Shown here: piece by piece, positions 8,480-15,462 of the stretch | Layout: each line of letters starts with the position of its first letter | How positions within the stretch are numbered: position 1 is the first letter of the stretch | From: Pedobacter nototheniae | GTDB taxonomy: Bacteria > Bacteroidota > Bacteroidia > Sphingobacteriales > Sphingobacteriaceae | Reading direction: 5' to 3' | Assembly: GCF_004335085.1 (NCBI RefSeq) | Contig: NZ_RQRS01000001.1 | Span: 1 to 64,000 of the forward strand | DNA: 64,000 bases | Position numbers and translations under genes: made by a program | Notes under the pieces: generated by a model | The model's input: the letters and a program-made list of their open reading frames with translations, nothing else | Database searches by the model: none | Told to the model about the DNA's origin: nothing

Positions 8480-9304
8480 ATGACTAAACTAAAATTAAGA
8501 ACCCCCATAAGCTATTATGGGGGTAAACAAAAATTAGCCAAACGCATTGTTTCGGTAATTCCGCCACATGTGCTTTATTGTGAGCCTTTTATTGGTGGCG
8601 CGGCGGTATTCTTTGCTAAAGAACAATCAAAGGTTGAGGTAATTAATGATACCAATAAAGAACTGATGAATTTTTATAGGGTAGCGAAGGAGGATTTTAC
8701 TTCACTAGAAAAGGAGATCAGGATCTCTCTTCATTCCAGGGATCTGCACAGAAAGGCTTCGGTGATCTATAACAATCCGGATATGTTTTCGGAGATAAAA
8801 AGGGCATGGGCAGTCTGGTTGACTTCATCACAGAGCTTTTCTTCGCAGCTTGACAGCAGTTGGGGATATGATAAATCAGGTAATACCACCACAAAAAAAA
8901 TAAATTCCAAGAAAGAAGGATTTGTTGAAGAAATGGCTATCAGGCTCCAGAACTGCCAGATAGAATGCGCAGATGCCCTTTACATCATCGCAAGCCGCGA
9001 TACCGCAGATAGTTTCTTTTACTGTGATCCGCCCTACTACAACTCTGACTGTGGTCACTATGACGGTTATTCTGAAGGGGATTTTGAAGCCCTTCTTTTT
9101 TTACTGGCCGGAATAAAAGGCAAGTTTTTGCTCTCTTCCTACCCCTCTCCAATATTGGAAAAATATGCCAAAGAACATGGCTGGCATCAATGGTCGGTAA
9201 AGCAACAGGTTTCCGTTAATGCAAAAGGAGGAAAGCAGAAAAGCAAGACGGAGGTGCTAACAGCTAACTACCCGATAGACCTAAAGACGGAATTTGGAGT
9301 TTGA
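8480..9304 (+). CDS. D12-class DNA adenine N6-methyltransferase (Dam-like)
   Basis: The 274-residue enzyme has the class alpha order of motifs. An N-terminal 'TPISYYGGKQKLAKRI' is followed by the AdoMet-binding motif 'EPFIGGAAVFF' (Glu35 to Gly40), a target-recognition middle region, and the catalytic DPPY at residues 183-186. It should methylate adenine in a short target using S-adenosylmethionine. Solo methylases of this kind on mobile elements usually mask the incoming DNA from host restriction, which complements ArdC nearby. No restriction endonuclease is adjacent. The stop codon overlaps the TTG start of the next gene by 4 bases. Confidence 0.9.
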   Translation: MTKLKLRTPISYYGGKQKLAKRIVSVIPPHVLYCEPFIGGAAVFFAKEQSKVEVINDTNKELMNFYRVAKEDFTSLEKEIRISLHSRDLHRKASVIYNNPDMFSEIKRAWAVWLTSSQSFSSQLDSSWGYDKSGNTTTKKINSKKEGFVEEMAIRLQNCQIECADALYIIASRDTADSFFYCDPPYYNSDCGHYDGYSEGDFEALLFLLAGIKGKFLLSSYPSPILEKYAKEHGWHQWSVKQQVSVNAKGGKQKSKTEVLTANYPIDLKTEFGV

Positions 9305-9975
9305 AAGTAAAGGAAATAAACCCAGAATTGCTGGCACTTTATCATGGTTCGCTTGGACTGGACGGTATGAAAATAAACATCCAGTCCGGTAAAGGAGTTG
9401 GCTGGAATGCTCTCACTTTGGGAAATGCATTTTATACTTCAATAAGTGAGGACGCCGCCTGCCTTTTTAGCCATCTCGTACTCCAGAAGTCAAGACTGAA
9501 CGGTGAAGCAGGGTTTGATAATCTTGGATATGCCAAAATCTATAAGATAACACTCAGTAAGGATGCCAGCATTTTGGATGCTGACAAAGCTCTGGACGCA
9601 TCTCGCGTCCGGAGTATTTTGCTGTGCGCAGGAGTTTCCGAGCGATACCTAAATCACCGGCACGATGACCAGCTCTCTGATTTTTACAAGGTTGCTGATC
9701 TGCTCTGCTACGGGATGAACTGGGAAGGTAACCGTAATGAATATCTTACAAGGGTACTGGGTTACGACGGACTTTTAATTAAAGAGAGAGCCTGGGAAAA
9801 CTGGGATTATTATCCGTCAGGCATTGGGATTGACTGGGATAAAATAAACGACCCGAAACTTTGGCCACCAAAAACAGTCGCGATATACAATACAGATCGT
9901 GTAGCGGGATTTGAGGTGATCCGCGATGGCGTAATTGATTCTTTGGCGATAGATCATTCAGATTTGCAAAGATAA
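9301..9975 (+). CDS. ADP-ribosyltransferase-like (PARP-type fold) protein
   Basis: The 224-residue product begins with 'LLALYHGSLG', followed by a Gly-rich stretch and 'GNAFYTSISEDAACLFS'. It later has 'YKITLSKDASILDAD' and ends with 'LGYDGLLIKE' and 'TVAIYNTDRVAGFEVI'. This H-G-S / F-Y-T-S / I-Y-N-T-D-R order resembles PARP-like ADP-ribosyltransferase domains found in phage polyvalent proteins. I infer an NAD-using enzyme and did not prove it. The TTG at 9301 is chosen as start because it keeps the HGS motif and gives a 4-base TTGA overlap with the methylase; the next ATG at 9367 would remove the motif. No obvious antitoxin follows. Confidence 0.5.
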   Translation: MKVKEINPELLALYHGSLGLDGMKINIQSGKGVGWNALTLGNAFYTSISEDAACLFSHLVLQKSRLNGEAGFDNLGYAKIYKITLSKDASILDADKALDASRVRSILLCAGVSERYLNHRHDDQLSDFYKVADLLCYGMNWEGNRNEYLTRVLGYDGLLIKERAWENWDYYPSGIGIDWDKINDPKLWPPKTVAIYNTDRVAGFEVIRDGVIDSLAIDHSDLQR

Positions 9976-10153
9976 ATTATTAACAGGAGACTCATGTGCT
10001 CATCTCAAAATGTGAGTACATTAATGATAGATGTACCCCAGTTTATACCTATTTGCATCTATTTCTAACAGGAGCGTAATTAATTGTGATTATCCAATCC
10101 TGTTATTCTTCAGAATACCTTTCTAAAAATATTTGTTACTCAAAATAAACGTC
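9976..10153. repeat. Intergenic region with repeated AACAGGA boxes
   Basis: TAACAGGAG occurs at 9981-9989 and again at 10066-10074. An inverted copy, TCCTGTTA, lies at 10098-10105, so the last two can form an 8-bp stem around a loop of about 24 bases. A second weaker inverted repeat (TGTGCTCA / TGAGTACA) lies near 9995-10020. This is the junction between the G+C-richer transfer block and the AT-rich recombinase module, and could hold a regulator site or terminator. No gene is seen here. Confidence 0.4.
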
Positions 10154-10333
10154 ATGGATATGGAGTTTGATTTAAATATAGAAACTATTGTGCGCCAGCA
10201 TGATCTAACCATAGAAGAGGTGCTTTCAAAGCAAATGTTTTCACATTTTACCGAGGAGCAGGCTAATGATGTGATCCTTACTATCAAAAAAATGTCTATA
10301 ATCATTTTTAATGCAAGTGAAAAAAAGGAGTAA
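10154..10333 (+). CDS. Small acidic protein upstream of the recombinase, 59 residues
   Basis: The protein reads 'MDMEFDLNIETIVRQHDL' and then 'FTEEQANDVILTIKKMS'. It is helical with no membrane segment. The frame could start at a TTG at 10133, but the ATG at 10154 gives a cleaner N-terminus. It lies 60 bases before the serine recombinase on the same strand. Small genes in this place often encode recombination-directionality or control proteins, but here that is only an inference from position. Confidence 0.55.
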   Translation: MDMEFDLNIETIVRQHDLTIEEVLSKQMFSHFTEEQANDVILTIKKMSIIIFNASEKKE

Positions 10334-10393
10334 AAAACTTGATAAAATAATTGATTATTAGTATCTTATAGTGTAATCAAAGAAGTATTATTT

Positions 10394-12007
10394 ATGTCAG
10401 ACATCTTTTTTTTCGACTCATTTGCAAAAGGGAAACAAAATAAAAAAGTTTCCAAAAGCTTGGAATGCGTTATCTATACAAGGGTTAGTAGTAAAGAGCA
10501 GGCTGATAATTTAAGCCTGGGAACCCAATTGAAGGCATGTATGCTATACGCAGAGAAATTTGGGTTTAATATTGCCGCTCAGTTTGGGGGAACCTACGAA
10601 AGCGCTGAGAACGATGAGAGAAAGCAATTTACCGCCATGCTTTCTTTCGTGAAAAAATTCAAAGGAAAAATATCTTCTATCTTAGTGTATAGTCTGGAGA
10701 GGTTTTCAAGAAATGACAACTCAATCTGGCTTAGCGGAGAATTGAGGCGCTTAGGTATAGAAATAATTTCCGTAACGCAACCTATTGATACCTCGAGTGC
10801 TTCGGGTCAGATGCAACAAAAGTTGTTGTTCCTGTTTGGCGAGTTTGACAATCAATTGAGAAAGCAAAAATGTAGTGCTGGTATAAAAGAGATGTTACTG
10901 CGTGGTGATTGGCCGACTAATCCCCCTTTAGGATTTGAGATTGACAGATCGAAGAACAAAAGGCAGATTGTCATAAATGGGAAGGGAAGGCTCATTCGTC
11001 AGGCCTTTGAATGGAAAGCTTATGAAAATGTGTCAAATGAGGTAATTCGCGATAGGTTGGCGGCTAAAGGACTAAAATTGATTCATCAGCGTATCTCAGA
11101 AATCTTTAGAAATCCATTCTATTGTGGCTTGATGGTGCACAATATGTTGGAGGGACAAGTGGTTGTGGGCAATCACGAGAAATTAATTAGCAGGGAACTT
11201 TTCTTAAAGGTTAACGGTATGCTAGATAAGATTCCCCATGGTTTTTCACTAAATGAAGAAAATGTGCACATTTCTTTGAAGCGCTTTATGGTATGTGCCG
11301 AATGCGGGAAGCCGTTGAGTGGCTACCTCGCACGCAAAAAGAATATACATTATTATAAATGCAAAACCAAAGCTTGCTGTAATAACAAAAATGCTGATTC
11401 TCTTAATTCCAGATTTGCAGATATACTTGATTTCTTTAAAATTGACATTGCCAAGGAATATATAGAACTATTGGTTGAGCAGGTTGCTGCAACATTTAAC
11501 CAGTTGACTCAAAATAAGCAAGCGGATCTTTTAGAGTTGGAGAACAGCCACAGAGAAGTTAAGAAGAAGGTGGAGCGATTAGAGGAAAGATATATTGAAG
11601 AAGATATAAGTCAGGAACTTTACACAAAGTACCATGAGAAATATTCGGACGAAAAAAGAGAAATTGAGCAGAATTTGCTCATCCTGTCTAATAAAAGTTC
11701 GAACCTTTTAAAATGTGTTAGGTTGGCTATAGAATATGCTACTCAGCTACCTTTAAACTGGCTTTCTGGTGATTACCATACTAAGCAACAACTCCAAACA
11801 TTACTGTTCCCTAGTGGTATGAGTTATGATAAGAAAAATGATAAAGTTCGAACCACTGAAATAAATTTAGTGTTTTTGTATATAGCTTATTTTCAGCAAC
11901 TTATCAGTAAAAAGAAAAGAGGCATACCAGAATTATCTCTGGATTATGCCTCTTTTGCCGATTCGGTAGCGGGGAGCAGGATCGAACTGCCGACCTCAGG
12001 GTTATGA
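10394..12007 (+). CDS. Large serine recombinase (ICE integrase)
   Basis: The 537-residue protein starts with a resolvase domain. 'YTRVSSKEQADNLSLGTQ' contains the likely nucleophile Ser32, and 'YSLERFSRN' carries catalytic arginines. A Recombinase domain (about residues 165-275) and a zinc ribbon 'CAECGKPLSG...YYKCK..ACC' starting at Cys301 follow, then a long coiled coil (about 375-440). It should catalyse integration and excision of the element. The last residues are odd: 'SVAGSRIELPTSGL' is the antisense-strand reading of the tRNA-Met gene, and the stop TGA (12005-12007) lies in the anticodon loop. The native C-terminus may therefore be set by the insertion site. Confidence 0.92.
   Translation: MSDIFFFDSFAKGKQNKKVSKSLECVIYTRVSSKEQADNLSLGTQLKACMLYAEKFGFNIAAQFGGTYESAENDERKQFTAMLSFVKKFKGKISSILVYSLERFSRNDNSIWLSGELRRLGIEIISVTQPIDTSSASGQMQQKLLFLFGEFDNQLRKQKCSAGIKEMLLRGDWPTNPPLGFEIDRSKNKRQIVINGKGRLIRQAFEWKAYENVSNEVIRDRLAAKGLKLIHQRISEIFRNPFYCGLMVHNMLEGQVVVGNHEKLISRELFLKVNGMLDKIPHGFSLNEENVHISLKRFMVCAECGKPLSGYLARKKNIHYYKCKTKACCNNKNADSLNSRFADILDFFKIDIAKEYIELLVEQVAATFNQLTQNKQADLLELENSHREVKKKVERLEERYIEEDISQELYTKYHEKYSDEKREIEQNLLILSNKSSNLLKCVRLAIEYATQLPLNWLSGDYHTKQQLQTLLFPSGMSYDKKNDKVRTTEINLVFLYIAYFQQLISKKKRGIPELSLDYASFADSVAGSRIELPTSGL
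11915..11956 (-). terminator. Hairpin terminator of tRNA-Met, inside the recombinase coding region
   Basis: On the minus strand, AAAAGAGGCATA pairs with TATGCCTCTTTT (12 bp), and inner CCAGA/TCTGG adds 5 bp with a 2-base bulge. It starts 11 bases beyond the tRNA 3' end and ends in a T-run. It also encodes part of the recombinase C-terminus on the opposite strand. Confidence 0.7.
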
Positions 12008-12040
12008 ATCCTGCGCTCTAACCATCTGAGCTACCCCGCC
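11957..12040. other. Probable ICE attachment junction within or beside tRNA-Met
   Basis: The element's recombinase gene enters the tRNA gene and ends in its anticodon loop. To the right of the tRNA, typical chromosomal genes begin. The crossover must lie in or near the tRNA 3' half, but the exact core cannot be fixed without the left junction. The tRNA remains intact, as expected when an element restores the 3' end it displaces. Confidence 0.5.
11967..12040 (-). tRNA. tRNA-Met (anticodon CAT)
   Basis: The minus strand reads GGCGGGG for the 5' acceptor, then TA, the D arm (GCTC/GAGC), an anticodon loop TTCATAA, a variable loop, the T arm (GGCAG TTCGATC CTGCT) and the 3' acceptor CCCCGCT followed by A. 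It is 74 nt without CCA, which is not encoded (CCG follows). The anticodon stem has an A-C mismatch at its base next to the loop. Its 3' half overlaps the end of the serine recombinase frame on the other strand, marking it as the probable integration target. Confidence 0.95.
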
Positions 12041-12096
12041 GGGTAAAAATATTTGCTTATATTATCAAATATTTGTGTGGTTATTTTTTGGAGTTG

Positions 12097-12104
12097 CAAA
12101 TATA
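12097..12104 (-). promoter_or_regulatory. Candidate -7 box for tRNA-Met
   Basis: The minus strand reads TATATTTG, which fits the Bacteroidota -7 consensus TAnnTTTG, about 57 bases before the tRNA 5' end. I see no good -33 TTG at the expected distance, so the call is weak. Confidence 0.35.
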
Positions 12105-12177
12105 GAATAAATTCCTTTTCTTTAGAAAAATAAATAAAAAAAAATCGTCCGGAAGATTATTCTGGTAATGAATTAAC

Positions 12178-12558
12178 ATGGCAGAAAAGAAAAAATTTAC
12201 GCTAGAGTACGAGGTTAAATCGTCACCAAGAATACTGTATAGTTTTATAAGTGAGCCAAATGGCTTATCACAATGGTTTGCAGATGATGTTGTTTTTCGC
12301 GATCAACTTTATACTTTTACATGGGATGATGAACAGTTAAAAGCAAAGTTAATTTCTATAAAAGAGAACAAATTAGTTAAGTTTAAGTGGATAGATGACG
12401 AACCACAGTGCTATTTTGAGATGGAAATTGTGCAAGATGAGTTAACCAATGATGTTGCCCTTTCTATAACAGATTTCTCTACGGAAGAAACACTTTCAGA
12501 GAAAAAATTAATCTGGGATAATCAAATAGATTACCTGATTAGTGTTTTAGGTGCATAA
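12178..12558 (+). CDS. START-like/SRPBCC domain protein
   Basis: This 126-residue protein fits the small START-like (AHSA1/SRPBCC) family common in Bacteroidota. An N-terminal strand 'KFTLEYEVKSSPRILYSFISEPNGLSQWFADDV' precedes a curved sheet ('YTFTWDDEQLKAKLISI', 'KFKWID') and a C-terminal helix that closes a hydrophobic pocket. It has no signal peptide, so it is cytoplasmic. The ligand is unknown. It begins 137 bases beyond the tRNA and is the first clearly chromosomal gene after the element. The LptF/G permease follows after 30 bases, perhaps in the same transcript. Confidence 0.82.
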   Translation: MAEKKKFTLEYEVKSSPRILYSFISEPNGLSQWFADDVVFRDQLYTFTWDDEQLKAKLISIKENKLVKFKWIDDEPQCYFEMEIVQDELTNDVALSITDFSTEETLSEKKLIWDNQIDYLISVLGA

Positions 12559-12576
12559 TATTTTATATGCTTTGTT

Positions 12577-12584
12577 TACCTTTG
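12577..12584 (+). promoter_or_regulatory. Candidate -7 box just before the LptF/G permease
   Basis: TACCTTTG matches TAnnTTTG and lies only 4 bases before the GTG start at 12589. If used, transcription would start at or inside the start codon, giving a leaderless message. No clear -33 element is visible. Confidence 0.4.
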
Positions 12585-12588
12585 TAGG

Positions 12589-14016
12589 GTGAAAAAAATA
12601 CATCTTCTTTTAGTTAAAGCATTTATTTGGCCATTCATTACCACCTTTTTTGTGGTAATGTTTATCCTTTTAATGTTTTTTCTATTTAAATGGGTGGATG
12701 ATTTAATAGGTAAGGGCTTTGAGTGGTACACCATTTTAGAGTTGATGTACTATGCATCTGCCGCCAACGTATCCATGGCCCTGCCATTATCTATTCTACT
12801 TTCTTCCATAATGACGTTTGGCTCTTTAGGAGAAAACTATGAGTTAGTTGCCATTAAATCTGCAGGTATTTCCCTTCAAAAAGCAATGCAACCGCTGTTT
12901 GTTGTAATTATTATGCTTACAATAGGCTCCTTTCTTTTTTCTAATTACATGTTACCCAAAGCCAACTTAAAATTTGGCTCGCTCCTTTACGATGTAAGAA
13001 ATAAAAAACTTTCCTTTTTAATTAAACCAGGCGTTTTTAATAATAGTATCCCAAATTATTCTATCCGTGTAGATAAAAAGGATGAAGATGGTACCCTCCA
13101 TAACATAATGATTTACGATCATAAAGGAAATGGAGGCATTCCTAAAATTATAATGGCCAAACAAGGCGTAATGGAAAAAACCAGTGATGGTAAATTTCTG
13201 GTACTTAAATTAAAAGATGGCGTACAATACGAAGAACAGGCTAATAATAGCGGGATTTATAACCCACGACAAATTTTCTATAGAAATAGATTTAAGGAAA
13301 CCGAGCCTAAATTTGACCTTTCTTCTTTTGAGATGAACCGTACCGACCCTAATGCATTTGGCAACAGCACGCCAATGCTTAATTTAAGGGGAATTACCAG
13401 AAAACATGATTCGTTAACAAAAGTATTGGATACTTTTAAAAGAAATACTGCAATTAACCTTGCAAATAATTTTAAGCAAAATAATATTGCTAAGGGGTAT
13501 TCAAAATTAAAGGTAGCACCAAAAAAAATTGATGATATTATTCTTAAAACCATTCCAAATGGTTCGAGAAAGCAAAGTATCGAAAATGCTGCTGGTGCGG
13601 TAGCATCAATTAATCAAACTTTAAATAATGATACACCCCGTAATCAGGATTTAACTGGAGAGATTATTTTCACCAGAATAGAATATCAGCGTAAGTTTAC
13701 ATTGGCTGCATCGTGTATTTTATTGTTTTTTATTGGAGCACCATTAGGCGCCATCATCAGAAAAGGTGGTATGGGTTTACCCGTAGTTATGGCAATTTCA
13801 TTCTTCCTGGTTTATCATATTTTAACAACCGTTGCAGAAAAATCAGCAAGAGAAGGCTCATTAAATCCAATTTTTGCCATGTGGATTGCCGTAATTGTAC
13901 TATCGCCCTTGGCTGCGTTTTTAACCTATAAAGCAACTGTAGATTCTGCTCTGTTTGATATCAATTATTACAAGCAATTCTTTGTTAAGCTTTTCAGGAT
14001 AAAACAAAAACAGTAA
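12589..14016 (+). CDS. LptF/LptG family lipopolysaccharide export permease
   Basis: The 475-residue inner-membrane protein belongs to the YjgP/YjgQ family, which with LptB draws lipopolysaccharide from the inner membrane toward the Lpt bridge. Three hydrophobic segments lie near the N-terminus (about residues 12-36, 48-72, 96-118), then a long periplasmic beta-jellyroll region, and three more helices after about residue 365. The start is GTG; it gives the typical 'KKIHLLLVKAFIWPFITTFFVVMFI' opening, and no ATG precedes it. The periplasmic part is extended by a Asn/Lys-rich stretch (about 270-350), common in this phylum. F and G cannot be told apart here. Confidence 0.9.
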   Translation: MKKIHLLLVKAFIWPFITTFFVVMFILLMFFLFKWVDDLIGKGFEWYTILELMYYASAANVSMALPLSILLSSIMTFGSLGENYELVAIKSAGISLQKAMQPLFVVIIMLTIGSFLFSNYMLPKANLKFGSLLYDVRNKKLSFLIKPGVFNNSIPNYSIRVDKKDEDGTLHNIMIYDHKGNGGIPKIIMAKQGVMEKTSDGKFLVLKLKDGVQYEEQANNSGIYNPRQIFYRNRFKETEPKFDLSSFEMNRTDPNAFGNSTPMLNLRGITRKHDSLTKVLDTFKRNTAINLANNFKQNNIAKGYSKLKVAPKKIDDIILKTIPNGSRKQSIENAAGAVASINQTLNNDTPRNQDLTGEIIFTRIEYQRKFTLAASCILLFFIGAPLGAIIRKGGMGLPVVMAISFFLVYHILTTVAEKSAREGSLNPIFAMWIAVIVLSPLAAFLTYKATVDSALFDINYYKQFFVKLFRIKQKQ

Positions 14017-14081
14017 TACGTCAGGTTCTGTTCCTTTACTTCAAAATGATATAATATTAAATTTATTGTCTAATAAGGTTG

Positions 14082-14089
14082 TACATTTG
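14082..14089 (+). promoter_or_regulatory. Candidate -7 box of ribBA
   Basis: TACATTTG fits TAnnTTTG and lies 80 bases before the ribBA start. The leader between them shows no recognisable FMN riboswitch core. No convincing -33 element is seen. Confidence 0.4.
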
Positions 14090-14169
14090 TATAGCTAAAA
14101 AATATAGCTTAATTATATTACAAGTATTTCTTTTAGCAGATAATAATCAAATCTTATTGCTTTATAAAA

Positions 14170-15381
14170 ATGCAAACAAAATTAAACACCATACAAGAGG
14201 CTATAGAAGATATTAAAGCCGGTAAAGTTATTATAGTTGTTGATGATGAAGGAAGGGAAAACGAGGGAGACTTTGTAACCGCTGCAGAAAATGCAACTCC
14301 TGAAATTATTAATTTTATGGCAACTTATGGGCGTGGTTTAATTTGTGCACCACTTACTGAAGAGCGTTGTGATGAGTTAAACCTTAACTTAATGGTTACT
14401 AAAAATACAGCTGTACACGAAACCAATTTTACGGTTTCTGTTGATCTTGTTGGTCATGGTTGTACAACCGGGATTTCTGCCAGCGATCGTTCAAAAACAA
14501 TGTTAGCTTTGGCTAATCCAAACACAGATCCTGAAGAATTAGGAAGACCAGGACATATTTTTCCATTAAGAGCTAAAGATGGTGGTGTAATTCGTAGAGC
14601 AGGCCATACAGAAGCTGCCGTAGATTTAGCCCGATTAGCAGGATTTCAACCCGCAGGTGTTTTAGTAGAAATATTAAAGGAGGATGGTGAAATGGCCAGA
14701 CTTCCGGAGTTATTAAAAATTGCCGAGCAACACCAGTTGAAAATTATTTCTATTGAAGATTTAATCGCTTATCGCTTAGGAATTGATAGCTTGATAAAAC
14801 AAGAAGTAACTGTTGATTTACCTACGCAATGGGGCGATTTTAAAATGACAGCTTATACGCAGTTGAATAATAATGCAAACCATCTGGCAATTTCAAAAGG
14901 AGAGTGGGCTGCTGATGAACCTATTTTGGTACGTGTACACAGTTCTTGCGTAACGGGTGATATTTTTGGTTCTTGCCGTTGCGATTGCGGTCCTCAGCTT
15001 CATAAATCGCTTGAAATGATTGAAAAAGCAGGGAAAGGAATTGTAGTTTACATGAACCAAGAGGGTAGAGGTATTGGATTAATTAACAAGTTACGTTCTT
15101 ATAATTTGCAGGATGCCGGCTTTGATACTGTTGAAGCTAATATTAAATTAGGTTTTAAAGGTGATGAGCGTGATTACGGAGTTGGCGCACAGATATTAAG
15201 ATCAGAAGGTGTTTCTAAAATGCGCTTAATGAGCAACAACCCAACTAAAAGAGCTGGTCTTATTGGTTATGGTTTAGAAGTGGTAGAAAATATTCCTATA
15301 GAAATTGAAAGTAATGTACATAACGAACGTTATTTGAAAACAAAACGTGATAAAATGGGGCATTCCATTATGAAGGGATAA
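14170..15381 (+). CDS. ribBA: Bifunctional DHBP synthase / GTP cyclohydrolase II
   Basis: The 403-residue protein carries both entry enzymes of riboflavin synthesis. Residues 1-200 are 3,4-dihydroxy-2-butanone-4-phosphate synthase, with the acidic metal loop '[11 protein letters not shown]' and '[12 protein letters not shown]'. Residues about 205-400 are GTP cyclohydrolase II, with its zinc cysteines in '[20 protein letters not shown]' and '[10 protein letters not shown]'. The length is normal for the fused form. Both active sites look intact. It stands alone between the Lpt permease and a convergent TamB-like gene, ending in a strong shared terminator. Confidence 0.96.
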   Translation: MQTKLNTIQEAIEDIKAGKVIIVVDDEGRENEGDFVTAAENATPEIINFMATYGRGLICAPLTEERCDELNLNLMVTKNTAVHETNFTVSVDLVGHGCTTGISASDRSKTMLALANPNTDPEELGRPGHIFPLRAKDGGVIRRAGHTEAAVDLARLAGFQPAGVLVEILKEDGEMARLPELLKIAEQHQLKIISIEDLIAYRLGIDSLIKQEVTVDLPTQWGDFKMTAYTQLNNNANHLAISKGEWAADEPILVRVHSSCVTGDIFGSCRCDCGPQLHKSLEMIEKAGKGIVVYMNQEGRGIGLINKLRSYNLQDAGFDTVEANIKLGFKGDERDYGVGAQILRSEGVSKMRLMSNNPTKRAGLIGYGLEVVENIPIEIESNVHNERYLKTKRDKMGHSIMKG

Positions 15382-15400
15382 TTTCCACTATTCACTTATC

Positions 15401-15437
15401 AAAAAAGGTTGATCGTATAAAACGGTCAACCTTTTTT
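15401..15437. terminator. Bidirectional terminator between ribBA and the TamB-like gene
   Basis: AAAAAAGGTTGATCG pairs with CGGTCAACCTTTTTT around a 7-base loop, with one G-T type mismatch. T-runs exist on both strands, so it can serve both converging genes. Confidence 0.85.
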
Positions 15438-15462
15438 GATTTATATCAACCCTATAAACTAA

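Larger units (their letters stand above)
1..12007. mobile_element. Right-hand portion of an integrative and conjugative element (ICE)
   Basis: The block carries Bacteroidota-type conjugation genes (TraM-like, TraN, coupling protein), ArdC, several element-type conserved proteins, a DNA methylase and a terminal large serine recombinase. It ends against a tRNA-Met gene. Genes 1 to 9975 are nearly all on the plus strand with short gaps or overlaps, and their G+C is visibly higher than in the chromosomal genes that follow. The recombinase module (10154 to 12007) is AT-rich like the chromosome. The remaining transfer genes, the relaxase and the left attachment site must lie to the left of the window. 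Integration at the tRNA is inferred, because only one junction is visible. Confidence 0.85.

Noticed and set aside
9976-12007. CRISPR array, or prophage instead of a conjugative element
   Set aside because: No regular repeat-spacer pattern and no capsid, terminase or tail genes are visible; the neighbours are conjugation genes.
14090-14169. Possible FMN riboswitch before ribBA
   Set aside because: The leader is short and very AT-rich, and the conserved G-rich core of the RFN element is not present.
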